Assembly: GCA_023384315.1 (NCBI GenBank)
Contig: JAHDWY010000023.1
Location: 5,596 to 16,719, forward strand
Direction: 5' to 3'
Length of the DNA stretch: 11,124 nt
Origin: Candidatus Hydrogenedentota bacterium
GTDB taxonomy: Bacteria > Hydrogenedentota > Hydrogenedentia > Hydrogenedentales > SLHB01
In this document: piece by piece, positions 1 through 6,063 of the stretch
Layout: every line of letters begins with the position of its first letter
Position numbering within the stretch: the first letter of the stretch is position 1
Position numbers and translations under genes: made by a program
The notes under the pieces: model-generated
What the model was told of the DNA's origin: nothing
Databases searched by the model: none
Seen by the model: the letters and a program-made list of their open reading frames with translations, nothing else

Positions 1-46
1 AGGGCGGGCAGGTTGTAATATCCTTTTGGTTGGGCTTGTGTTGGTC

Positions 47-76
47 GCGCAGTCCCGCCCCGGGGGGTGACTGCGC
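47..76. repeat. 30-bp imperfect palindrome upstream of promoter
   Basis: The two 15-bp arms, 47-61 and 62-76, are reverse complements at 13 of 15 positions, with GCGCAGTC at the outside and CCCC/GGGG at the centre. There is no spacer. The palindrome ends 11 bp before the -35 box of the promoter at 88-116, and its centre lies about 61 bp upstream of the expected transcription start. That is a typical distance for an activator operator. It could instead be the GC-rich stem of a terminator for a gene left of the window, but no T run follows it. The palindrome is seen directly; its function is inferred. Confidence 0.5.
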
Positions 77-87
77 TACATGTGCAA

Positions 88-116
88 TTGACCGGTCGCC
101 GAGGAACGCTCATAAT
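88..116 (+). promoter_or_regulatory. sigma70-type promoter for the 212-1736 gene pair
   Basis: The -35 box TTGACC (88-93) matches the consensus at 5 of 6 bases and the -10 box CATAAT (111-116) also at 5 of 6. They are separated by exactly 17 bp. Transcription would begin near 123, giving a leader of about 90 nt before the ATG at 212. It is the best promoter match found in the window. Confidence 0.65.
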
Positions 117-211
117 CGCCACTTGGCAGGCAATCCATTCAAACGAGTCGCGCACTACGGTTGCACCAACACCACGCAGCCATACGTGCCGCGGGACAAT
201 GGGAGGAGCGC

Positions 212-649
212 ATGAGCCGGTTTTCCGAAAGCACAATCGACACGTTTCTGGCGCGATTCCGAAGCATCGATCCGGAGACGAAACCCTTGTGGGGCGAAAT
301 GACGTTCGCGCAAATGCTGGGGCATCTGAACGGCGCGACACGGTATTCGATGGGATATGGACCCGACGTGCCTTTCCGAGGCAATTGGAAAACCAAATAC
401 ATCTTCGCTCCGCTCATTTTGAACGGATTCAAGCAGATTCCTCACAACGTGCGGGCGCCGCGGAATGTCCAACCCACTGACAGCGACGTGGCCACCTTGG
501 AAGGGACCTTGCGCGAATTGCTCGTCATGGTTCGTGCAGGCCGCTTTAATCCGCCGCATCATCCCTTCTTCGGCATGATTGGGCCCAAGGGTTGGATGAA
601 GTTTCACGGCTACCACATGGACCATCACCTGCGGCAGTTCGGCGCGTGA
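212..649 (+). CDS. DUF1569 / DinB-like four-helix protein
   Basis: This 145-residue protein resembles the DUF1569 family, a branch of the DinB/YfiT-like putative metalloenzyme fold. Support comes from the N-terminal pattern WGEMTFAQMLGHLNGA (residues 27-42) and the C-terminal block HPFFG...HMDHHLRQFG (117-144). DinB-type proteins bind a divalent metal with one histidine in the second helix and an HxxxH pair near the C-terminus. Here H38 and H135/H139 fit that pattern. The ATG at 212 was chosen because GGGAGGAG lies just upstream (about 201-208); an in-frame ATG at 161 has no such site. The gene lies 16 bp before the next one and is probably cotranscribed with it. The family has no firm biochemical function, and the substrate is unknown. 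Confidence 0.75.
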   Translation: MSRFSESTIDTFLARFRSIDPETKPLWGEMTFAQMLGHLNGATRYSMGYGPDVPFRGNWKTKYIFAPLILNGFKQIPHNVRAPRNVQPTDSDVATLEGTLRELLVMVRAGRFNPPHHPFFGMIGPKGWMKFHGYHMDHHLRQFGA

Positions 650-665
650 ACGCAGTGGAGCGATT

Positions 666-1736
666 GTGAAAGCCCTCTTTCGATTCATTGTTATCGTTGT
701 CATCTTGCTGATTCCGGCCCTCGTGTATCTTCTGACGTGGCCCGTGGAGATCGAACCGGTCGCGTGGACGCCGCCGCCTGCGCCTCCGCTCGAAGGCGCA
801 TACGCCCCCAATAGCTATCTTGACGATGTCAAGCTGCTGCTCGCCGGCGAGGTCACGGGTCCCGAGGACGTGGCGATGGACGAAGCCGGACGGCTGTATA
901 CGGGCGTCGTGGATGGTCGAATCCTGCGATTCGACACGGACGGCGGGAGCGTGGAGACTTTTGCCGACACGGAAGGGCGCCCGCTGGGTATGGCATGGGA
1001 CGTTGCGGGGAATCTGATTGTCGCCGACGCGATCAAAGGATTGTTGTCAGTCGATCCCATGGGTGCAGTCACGACGCTCGCAACCGAAGCCGACGGCATC
1101 CCCTTGGGATTCACCGACGACGTGGACGTCGCGGAAGACGGCACGGTCTATTTCACCGACGCCAGTTGGCGGTATCATGTGCCCGACTATATGGCCGACT
1201 TGATGGACGGCCGCGGCAACGGCCGTTTTCTCGCGTACGACCCCGCGACGCGCCAAACGCGCACCCTCATTCGCGATCTGGCGTTTGCGAACGGCGTGGC
1301 GGTTAGTCCCGACCAGACCTACGTGCTGATCAACGAGACGTGGCGGTATCGCGTCTTGCGGTATTGGCTTGAGGGTGAGAAGATCGGTTCCTGGGACGTT
1401 TTCATCGACAACCTTCCGGGTTTTCCTGACAACCTCTCTTCGAATGGTGACGATATCTTCTGGGTTGCGCTCTTCACGACGCGCAATCCGACGGCGGACC
1501 TCCTCGCACCGTATCCGTTCGCGCGCAAGATCGTCTGGCGGCTGCCGCAATCGTTCTTGCCGAAGGCAGCGCCGTACAGCTTCGTCATCGGCGTAGACGC
1601 CGCCGGCGTGGTCGTTCACAATCTCCAAGGGCCGGCCGGCGTCGTCGCGCCAGTCACGAGCGCGAATGAATATGAAGGTATGCTTTATTTGGGGAGCGTC
1701 GAAGACGATGCCATCGGCCGGATTGCGGCGCCGTAA
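666..1736 (+). CDS. membrane-anchored SMP-30/strictosidine synthase-like beta-propeller
   Basis: This 356-residue protein has a hydrophobic segment at about residues 5-24, likely an uncleaved signal anchor, then a proline-rich linker (36-41) and a six-bladed-propeller domain facing the periplasm. Relatives are the SMP-30/gluconolactonase and strictosidine-synthase-like (APMAP-type) proteins. These are calcium- or metal-dependent lactonases or esterases, many of unknown substrate. Landmarks are GPEDVA (E67), FANGVAVSPD (N209) and GFPDNLS (D255), which correspond to the Glu, Asn and Asp metal ligands of SMP-30. The blade pattern G.LY...DG.I.RFD is also visible. The start is GTG at 666, supported by GGAG at 657-660. 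It follows the DUF1569-like gene by 16 bp. The fold call is firm, the enzymatic activity is not, and no sugar-acid pathway genes are nearby. Confidence 0.78.
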   Translation: MKALFRFIVIVVILLIPALVYLLTWPVEIEPVAWTPPPAPPLEGAYAPNSYLDDVKLLLAGEVTGPEDVAMDEAGRLYTGVVDGRILRFDTDGGSVETFADTEGRPLGMAWDVAGNLIVADAIKGLLSVDPMGAVTTLATEADGIPLGFTDDVDVAEDGTVYFTDASWRYHVPDYMADLMDGRGNGRFLAYDPATRQTRTLIRDLAFANGVAVSPDQTYVLINETWRYRVLRYWLEGEKIGSWDVFIDNLPGFPDNLSSNGDDIFWVALFTTRNPTADLLAPYPFARKIVWRLPQSFLPKAAPYSFVIGVDAAGVVVHNLQGPAGVVAPVTSANEYEGMLYLGSVEDDAIGRIAAP

Positions 1737-1780
1737 CGCGCCGGACCTGTCTCGACCAGGTGTAGCTGCCGATTGCGGCG

Positions 1781-1807
1781 TGTCCCGCTGGCCCCGTGGC
1801 GCGGACA
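1781..1807. terminator. possible bidirectional hairpin between convergent genes
   Basis: TGTCC (1781-1785) pairs with GGACA (1803-1807). Three further pairs, CGC (1786-1788) with GCG (1799-1801), form if C1802 is bulged, leaving a 10-nt loop. It lies in the 83-bp gap between two converging stop codons, where a shared terminator is expected. No T tract follows on either strand, so a classical intrinsic terminator is not supported and Rho-dependent termination is equally possible. Confidence 0.3.
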
Positions 1808-1819
1808 GTCGGACGGGGA

Positions 1820-2731
1820 TTATTCATGGAGCGCCAGGAAGTGGGCAACGGTGGATTCGCCGAGCGAATCGAGGTTGTAGCCGCCTTCCAGTAACGAAAC
1901 AACCTTACCGCCAGCGACGCCCTTTGCCATGCGCGTCATTTCCGCGTAGGTTTCGGTCTCGAGGCGTTGAGAAGCCAGCGGGTCCATTTGGTGCGCATCG
2001 AACCCGCAGGAAATCAGCAGAAACTCCGGTTCGAAACTTGCGAACTCCGGAAGAATCTTGTTCGCCAAGGCGTCCAGCCATTCCTTGGGTCCGTTGCCCC
2101 ATTCCATCTGAACGTTCAAGTTCGTGTTGTTCTTGCCCCGCTCGTTGGGATAACCCGTGCCCGGGTAGAGCGGGTGCTGGTGGATGCTCGCGTAGTAGAC
2201 GGAATCGTCGTTGTAGAACGTGTGCTGCGTGCCGTTGCCGTGATGGACGTCCCAGTCGAGGATGGCGACCCGGCCCACGCCGCGCACTTCCTGCATCCAC
2301 CGCGCCGCGACCGCGATGTTGTTGAACAGACAGAAGCCCATGGCGCGATCGGACTCGGCGTGATGTCCCGGCGGGCGCATGGCGGAAAAGGCGTTCTTAC
2401 ACTTGCCGTCTAGCACGGCCTTGCAGCACGCGATCGCGCCGCCCGCCGCCAAAAGGGACGCGTCCCACGAAGCTTCCATCATGGTCGTATCCTGATCCGG
2501 ATACGGCAAATTCTCCGCGCAAGTTTCCCGGATCGTATCAATATGCGCCTGCGTGTGGACGCGCAGGAGATCTGCGACCGTTGCCGGGGCGACCGGTACG
2601 CGCGGGGGATCCAGCTTCGACTGCGCGAAGGCCTCCATGATGGCGTTGAGCCGGGCAGGGCATTCGGGATGGCCTGGGCCCGTATCGTGCAATAAGCCCT
2701 CCTCGCGGTAGGCGAGCATGGTATTCGGCAT
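1820..2731 (-). CDS. histone deacetylase family (class II-like) deacetylase
   Basis: This 303-residue zinc-dependent amidohydrolase belongs to the arginase/deacetylase fold. Bacterial members remove acetyl groups from polyamines, acetoin-related targets or proteins. All hallmark motifs are intact: HPECPARL (21-28), the catalytic His pair in RPPGHHA (H123, H124), zinc ligands D161 and H163 in DWDVHHGNG, zinc ligand D245 in GFDAH, and the catalytic tyrosine Y285 in LEGGYN. The length and the LYPGTG loop (188-193) fit the HDAC6/polyamine-deacetylase-like branch better than AcuC. The start at 2731 was chosen because a perfect AGGAGG lies just upstream on the minus strand; an in-frame ATG at 2767 would bypass it. 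The gene stands alone, converging on the propeller gene and diverging from the ATPase region. It is probably active, but the substrate cannot be read from the sequence. Confidence 0.9.
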   Translation of the reverse strand: MPNTMLAYREEGLLHDTGPGHPECPARLNAIMEAFAQSKLDPPRVPVAPATVADLLRVHTQAHIDTIRETCAENLPYPDQDTTMMEASWDASLLAAGGAIACCKAVLDGKCKNAFSAMRPPGHHAESDRAMGFCLFNNIAVAARWMQEVRGVGRVAILDWDVHHGNGTQHTFYNDDSVYYASIHQHPLYPGTGYPNERGKNNTNLNVQMEWGNGPKEWLDALANKILPEFASFEPEFLLISCGFDAHQMDPLASQRLETETYAEMTRMAKGVAGGKVVSLLEGGYNLDSLGESTVAHFLALHE

Positions 2732-3076
2732 GAATCCTCCTAACTGCGGCAGAGTTAATAGCTGCACTCACCTGCGGTGGCGCTTCAAGGGATAGGGCCA
2801 ATCGTAATATCAAATTGGGTCCCGTACAACCCAGCAGTAAACGTGGCAGGGTTCGTGCCGTCCCGAACCTGGCGGACTTCACCGGGAATTCGGAAATCGC
2901 TTCCCACGTGTCTGGCGAACGAAGGGATGTTGTTTGACGCTCCCGAAGACCCCGCAGGTTTGTCCCGAAAAGTAGCCGTGAATATTTGCACGATTAGGGT
3001 CAAAAGTGGTAAACTGCGGGCGATGTCTGGTTTTGGGGGGTCGGGCTCGTATCAGCGGCCCACGCAAGGGAGACGC
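2732..3076. other. divergent intergenic region
   Basis: This 345-bp stretch separates the minus-strand deacetylase gene from the plus-strand ATPase cluster. It should contain the promoters for both, although no strong sigma70 match was found for the deacetylase. It includes a 6-bp inverted repeat, GGTTCG (2850-2855) with CGAACC (2864-2869), and one weak promoter candidate near its right end. The plus frame leading into the AtpI-like protein is open back to 2777, but that part encodes nothing recognisable and is treated as non-coding. Confidence 0.5.
2986..3015 (+). promoter_or_regulatory. weak promoter candidate for the AtpI-like/V-ATPase unit
   Basis: TTGCAC (2986-2991) and TAAACT (3010-3015) are spaced 18 bp apart and match the sigma70 consensus at 3 of 6 and 4 of 6 positions. 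Transcription would start near 3022. That would give almost no leader for an ATG at 3023 but a normal leader of about 55 nt for the GTG start at 3077. The match alone is weak; the position is what makes it worth listing. Confidence 0.3.
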
Positions 3077-3475
3077 GTGGATTCGTTTCACCGCTTTAGC
3101 CGCCTCACCATCGGAGTCACGCTGGTCCTTACGACAGCAATTGCCGGGATCCTGGCGGTTTACGACACAGCCGCAGCCAAAGGCTTTCTGCTGGGAGGCT
3201 TGGCCGGCGCGGCGGGATTCTGGCTGATGGCGAACCGGGCCAGGACGATGGGCTCCATCGCCCCCGAGGAATTGCCCTACCGGATCTATCGGTGGGCATT
3301 CGTCCGAATCGCCTTGTACGCAGGGTTTTTGGCACTTGCGTACCGGGTGGATGGTCGAGAATACCACGGGCTTATCGGGGCCGTATTCGGGCTCCTCATA
3401 GTTCGGGTAGTCTTGACCGGACTTGGGTTGACGATGGGCCGGGTGAAGACAGAGAATAAGACGAATTTCGGGTGA
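3077..3475 (+). CDS. AtpI (UncI)-like ATP synthase assembly membrane protein
   Basis: This 132-residue protein has four predicted membrane helices at about residues 11-28, 34-52, 73-90 and 97-118. The glycine-rich second helix contains GFLLGGLAGAAGFWL (36-50). This architecture resembles the AtpI/UncI family, which sits first in F-type ATP synthase operons and helps assemble the c-ring. Here it precedes a V/A-type operon, ending 105 bp before subunit H, so a role in inserting or assembling the K ring is inferred. The GTG at 3077 was chosen because AAGGGAG (3066-3072) lies 4 nt upstream. An in-frame ATG at 3023 would add 18 residues (150 in total) without a convincing ribosome site. The basic C-terminus is polar and cytoplasmic in this model. 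The family call rests on topology and position, since AtpI sequences are poorly conserved. The symbol is left blank to avoid confusion with V-type subunit I. Confidence 0.6.
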   Translation: MDSFHRFSRLTIGVTLVLTTAIAGILAVYDTAAAKGFLLGGLAGAAGFWLMANRARTMGSIAPEELPYRIYRWAFVRIALYAGFLALAYRVDGREYHGLIGAVFGLLIVRVVLTGLGLTMGRVKTENKTNFG

Positions 3476-3580
3476 ATTTGGGGGTTGGGGGAATGGGACC
3501 CCATTCAAGTCAGCAGCAGTATTCATGATTCCCCCTGAACGGCCCTGAAGTCAGTGGCATTCTAACGATGGGAGTTTACG
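3476..3580 (+). promoter_or_regulatory. structured G/C-run leader before subunit H
   Basis: This 105-nt spacer carries G runs at 3480-3484, 3487-3491 and 3495-3497, and C runs at 3499-3502 and 3531-3535. GGGGGAAT (3487-3494) is the exact reverse complement of ATTCCCCC (3528-3535). GAATGG (3491-3496) also pairs with CCATTC (3501-3506). The two stems share bases 3491-3494 and cannot form together. The sequence AAGTCAG is repeated at 3507-3513 and 3548-3554. No T run follows, so it does not look like a simple terminator, and no clear promoter was found in it. The pairing is seen; a regulatory role is inferred. Confidence 0.4.
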
Positions 3581-3892
3581 ATGTCGTCGCTCGTGCAGAA
3601 TATCCTCGCCCTTGAGCAAGAGGCGAGCGCGGTCGTGGCGCGCGCCCACGAGCAGGCCACTCATCTCGCGAAAGAGGCCGACGAGACCATCCGGTCGCAG
3701 CGTAGCGCGCAGCTTCAGGAATCGGAGAAGCGCGTGGAAGAGTACCGCAAATCCGCGGCGGAACGGTTTGAGATCGACAAGAGCGAGGCGGAAGCGAGTC
3801 ACAAAGCGGCACTGGCCGCAATCGATCAGATTCCCGCCGCCCGGATACAGCAGCAGGTGGATCGCATCGTGAACGCCTTTAAGGGGATGTAG
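3581..3892 (+). CDS. atpH: V-type ATPase subunit H/G (peripheral stalk)
   Basis: This 103-residue, almost wholly helical and highly charged protein has heptad-like spacing through most of its length (about residues 8-80). It matches the small peripheral-stalk subunit (H in archaeal naming, G in Thermus, NtpF in Enterococcus). This subunit pairs with subunit E to form the right-handed coiled-coil stator linking the catalytic head to subunit I. The length is normal for the family. The ATG at 3581 follows GGGAG (about 3570-3574). It is the first ATPase gene proper and lies 5 bp before subunit I, which implies cotranscription and translational coupling. Sequence conservation in this family is low, so the call relies on coiled-coil character together with the exact operon position. 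Confidence 0.8.
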   Translation: MSSLVQNILALEQEASAVVARAHEQATHLAKEADETIRSQRSAQLQESEKRVEEYRKSAAERFEIDKSEAEASHKAALAAIDQIPAARIQQQVDRIVNAFKGM

Positions 3893-3897
3893 GCTCC

Positions 3898-5973
3898 ATG
3901 GCCATCGATCCCATGAAAAAAGTGACTATCCTGTGCCCGGTGGGCTCATCGCGCCGGTTGAACCGGGCATTGCACGCGCTGGGAACCGTCGAATTGATCG
4001 ATGCGGTCCCGGATTTCGAGGAGGCCGGCGATGCGCTTTCGCGCAAAGACGTATCGACGGAGCAAACCGATCTGCAGCTCCAGAAGCTCCATTTGATTAT
4101 GGGGCTGATCGAGGAGTTTGCACCCGAGGAGCAGAGCTTCCTCGAGGGGTTGACGCCGCTGCCGCTTGTCATTGAACCCAAGGAGTTGGACGAGGCTATC
4201 CGGTCCTACGATCTCGACGGGACCTTTGAGATTGCCCATGACCTTGACGACGCGTACAAGCGCGCTGAAAGGCGCATGAGCGAGATTCAAGCGCAACTCG
4301 AAACCCTGGCGCCACTGGAGGACCTACCGCTTACCGTCTCCGATCTGAAATCGCCGAAGCACGTGCGCATGCAGTTCGGAACGATTCCGGCACGGAATCT
4401 GGAGAGTTTTGGAAAGAATCCGGAAGCGCAGGCCACCCTTGCCTGGGAGCCGGTGGCCTCCGGCCAGGCATTGCGCCAGAAGCGCAACGGAAACGGCAGC
4501 GGCAGTAACGGGGCTGCTCCCAAATCGGATGCCGTTCGCGTTGTTGTGACGTACCTAGTGGAGGACGAAGAGACAGCGCGGCGGCTGTTGTCGGAAGTCC
4601 AGTTTGAAGAGATTCCGCTGCCGGACATTCGCGGCAAGGTGCGCGATCGCATCCGCGAGTTGAACGGCGACTTCAACGAGTGCGAGCGGCAAATCGAGCA
4701 CGTGCGCGATGAGGCCATCAAGCTGGCCGAGTCACGACGCACGGTCAAGGTGTTGCTGGCCTACTGGGAAAGCACGCGAAAGCGGCAATTGGCCCGGGGC
4801 AACACCGCCGAAGGCCGCTGGGTGCATATCGCGGAAGGGTACACGCGCGCCAGACAGGTGTGCGACTTGCAGCGGATGTTGCAGCGCGAGCTTCCGGAAA
4901 CTTCTCTGATCATCCGAGACCCCGAACCCGGCGAAGACGTGCCGGTGAGCATTACCTTGCCCAAGCTCGTGCGCCCAATCCAGATGTTGGTGAACTTGTT
5001 CGGATTGCCGCCCTATGCGAACTTCGATCCATCGCCGTTTATTGTCTTTAACTTCACGCTCTTCTTCGGCATCTGCTTCGGCGACGTCGGGTACGGCACG
5101 ATGCTGACGCTGCTGGGCTGGTATATCGCGCGCAAGACGCGTCTCTATGAGGGTGTCCATTTCTTCGCAAAACTGCTTATGCTGGCGGGCGTCAGCACGA
5201 TCGTCTTCGGGCTGCTCTTTGGATCGTGGTTCGGCGATCTGTACAACCCCGAGTATCTTGGTGAGAACAACCCGCTCTTGCGGGTCAAGAATGTATTCCA
5301 AATCACGGACCCGCTGGCGGACCCGGTGACGATGCTCGTCGCCGCGTTGTGCGTCGGGATGCTGAACCAATTCTACGGAATTGGCCTCAAGATGTATGGC
5401 GCGGCGAGGCAAGGCGACTGGGTCACGGCGTTCTGCGACGGATTATTGTGGCTGATTACTTTGCCCGGCATGGTTATCGCCATCAGCACGATCTTCGTGG
5501 AGTTGCCGTCTTTGGTCTTCAATATCGGTGTGGGCATGTTTGTCGTTGGCGCCATTGGCCTGGTTCTCACGCAAGGTCGTGACGCCGAGGGAATCGTGGC
5601 CAAGATTGGCACGGGCGTCGTCAGCCTCTACGGGATCGTGGGCAGTTACGGCTGCACGGCATTTATCGGCGACACGTTGTCCTATTGCCGCTTGCTCGCG
5701 CTCGCGTTGACGACATCAATCGTGGGACTGACGGTCAACATGATCGGCGGCTTGCTGGCGGAGAGCGTGCCTTACGTCGGCACGGTGCTCTTCATCGTCG
5801 TGTTGGTCGTCGGCCACACCTTCAATTTCGCCATCAGCATGCTGGGCGCCTTCGTGCACGCCATGCGTTTGATTTTCGTGGAGTTCTTCGGGCGGTTCTA
5901 CGAAGGGGGCGCAAAACCCTTCGAGCCGCTGGGATTCGATTCGCCTTCGTACGTATTGAAACGGTCGCAGTAA
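3898..5973 (+). CDS. atpI: V-type ATPase subunit I (a subunit, ion half-channels)
   Basis: This 691-residue subunit has a soluble N-terminal stator-binding arm (about 1-365), with a coiled-coil segment around 245-285, and a membrane domain of about eight helices (about 375-665). The family signature around DPSPFIVFNF (377-386) and GDVGYG (395-400) is clear. Two conserved membrane arginines are present: R598 in LSYCRLLALAL and R657 in HAMRLIFVEFF. They correspond to the pair known from yeast Vph1 (R735, R799) and Thermus I, and their 59-residue spacing equals that recalled for Thermus. They face the ring glutamate and carry ions between half-channels. A Gly/Ser/Asn-rich stretch (197-206) in the cytosolic arm looks like a flexible insertion. 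The ATG at 3898 lies 5 bp after the subunit H stop. The length is slightly above the usual 620-660. Confidence 0.95.
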   Translation: MAIDPMKKVTILCPVGSSRRLNRALHALGTVELIDAVPDFEEAGDALSRKDVSTEQTDLQLQKLHLIMGLIEEFAPEEQSFLEGLTPLPLVIEPKELDEAIRSYDLDGTFEIAHDLDDAYKRAERRMSEIQAQLETLAPLEDLPLTVSDLKSPKHVRMQFGTIPARNLESFGKNPEAQATLAWEPVASGQALRQKRNGNGSGSNGAAPKSDAVRVVVTYLVEDEETARRLLSEVQFEEIPLPDIRGKVRDRIRELNGDFNECERQIEHVRDEAIKLAESRRTVKVLLAYWESTRKRQLARGNTAEGRWVHIAEGYTRARQVCDLQRMLQRELPETSLIIRDPEPGEDVPVSITLPKLVRPIQMLVNLFGLPPYANFDPSPFIVFNFTLFFGICFGDVGYGTMLTLLGWYIARKTRLYEGVHFFAKLLMLAGVSTIVFGLLFGSWFGDLYNPEYLGENNPLLRVKNVFQITDPLADPVTMLVAALCVGMLNQFYGIGLKMYGAARQGDWVTAFCDGLLWLITLPGMVIAISTIFVELPSLVFNIGVGMFVVGAIGLVLTQGRDAEGIVAKIGTGVVSLYGIVGSYGCTAFIGDTLSYCRLLALALTTSIVGLTVNMIGGLLAESVPYVGTVLFIVVLVVGHTFNFAISMLGAFVHAMRLIFVEFFGRFYEGGAKPFEPLGFDSPSYVLKRSQ

Positions 5974-6009
5974 ACCCGGCCCCGGACAAAGGCCAGTGAA
6001 ATGAAGTCA

Positions 6010-6038
6010 CGCCACGGCGTGGCGGGGAGTAAATCCCC
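6010..6038 (+). promoter_or_regulatory. tandem intercistronic hairpins between I and K
   Basis: CGCCAC (6010-6015) and GTGGCG (6019-6024) form a perfect 6-bp stem with a 3-nt loop. Directly after, GGGGA (6024-6028) and TCCCC (6034-6038) form a 5-bp stem with loop GTAAA. The stems share only base 6024. They lie 25-54 nt upstream of the K start in the 90-nt gap between I and K. The K ring needs many copies per enzyme, so a role in mRNA stabilisation or expression balancing is plausible but inferred. Confidence 0.45.
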
Positions 6039-6063
6039 AAGGAAAGGATGGAGGACGCGGAAC

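Noticed and set aside
155..811. Minus-strand open frame across the DUF1569-like gene and the start of the propeller gene
   Set aside because: The plus-strand genes have family motifs and ribosome sites. This frame has neither and spans a gene boundary and promoter leader.
2732..2767. Earlier in-frame ATG (2767) for the deacetylase
   Set aside because: It would put the perfect AGGAGG site inside the coding region. The family's N-terminal motif begins shortly after the internal ATG at 2731.
2777..3076. Upstream in-frame extension of the AtpI-like protein (up to 100 extra residues)
   Set aside because: The extension is not recognisable and lacks membrane or domain character. The site AAGGGAG before the GTG at 3077 gives a better start, and the hydrophobic core begins only after it.
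6001..6063. Upstream ATG for subunit K adding 21 basic residues
   Set aside because: The addition contains the hairpin region and matches no known K N-terminus. GGAGG at 6050-6054 fits the ATG at 6064.
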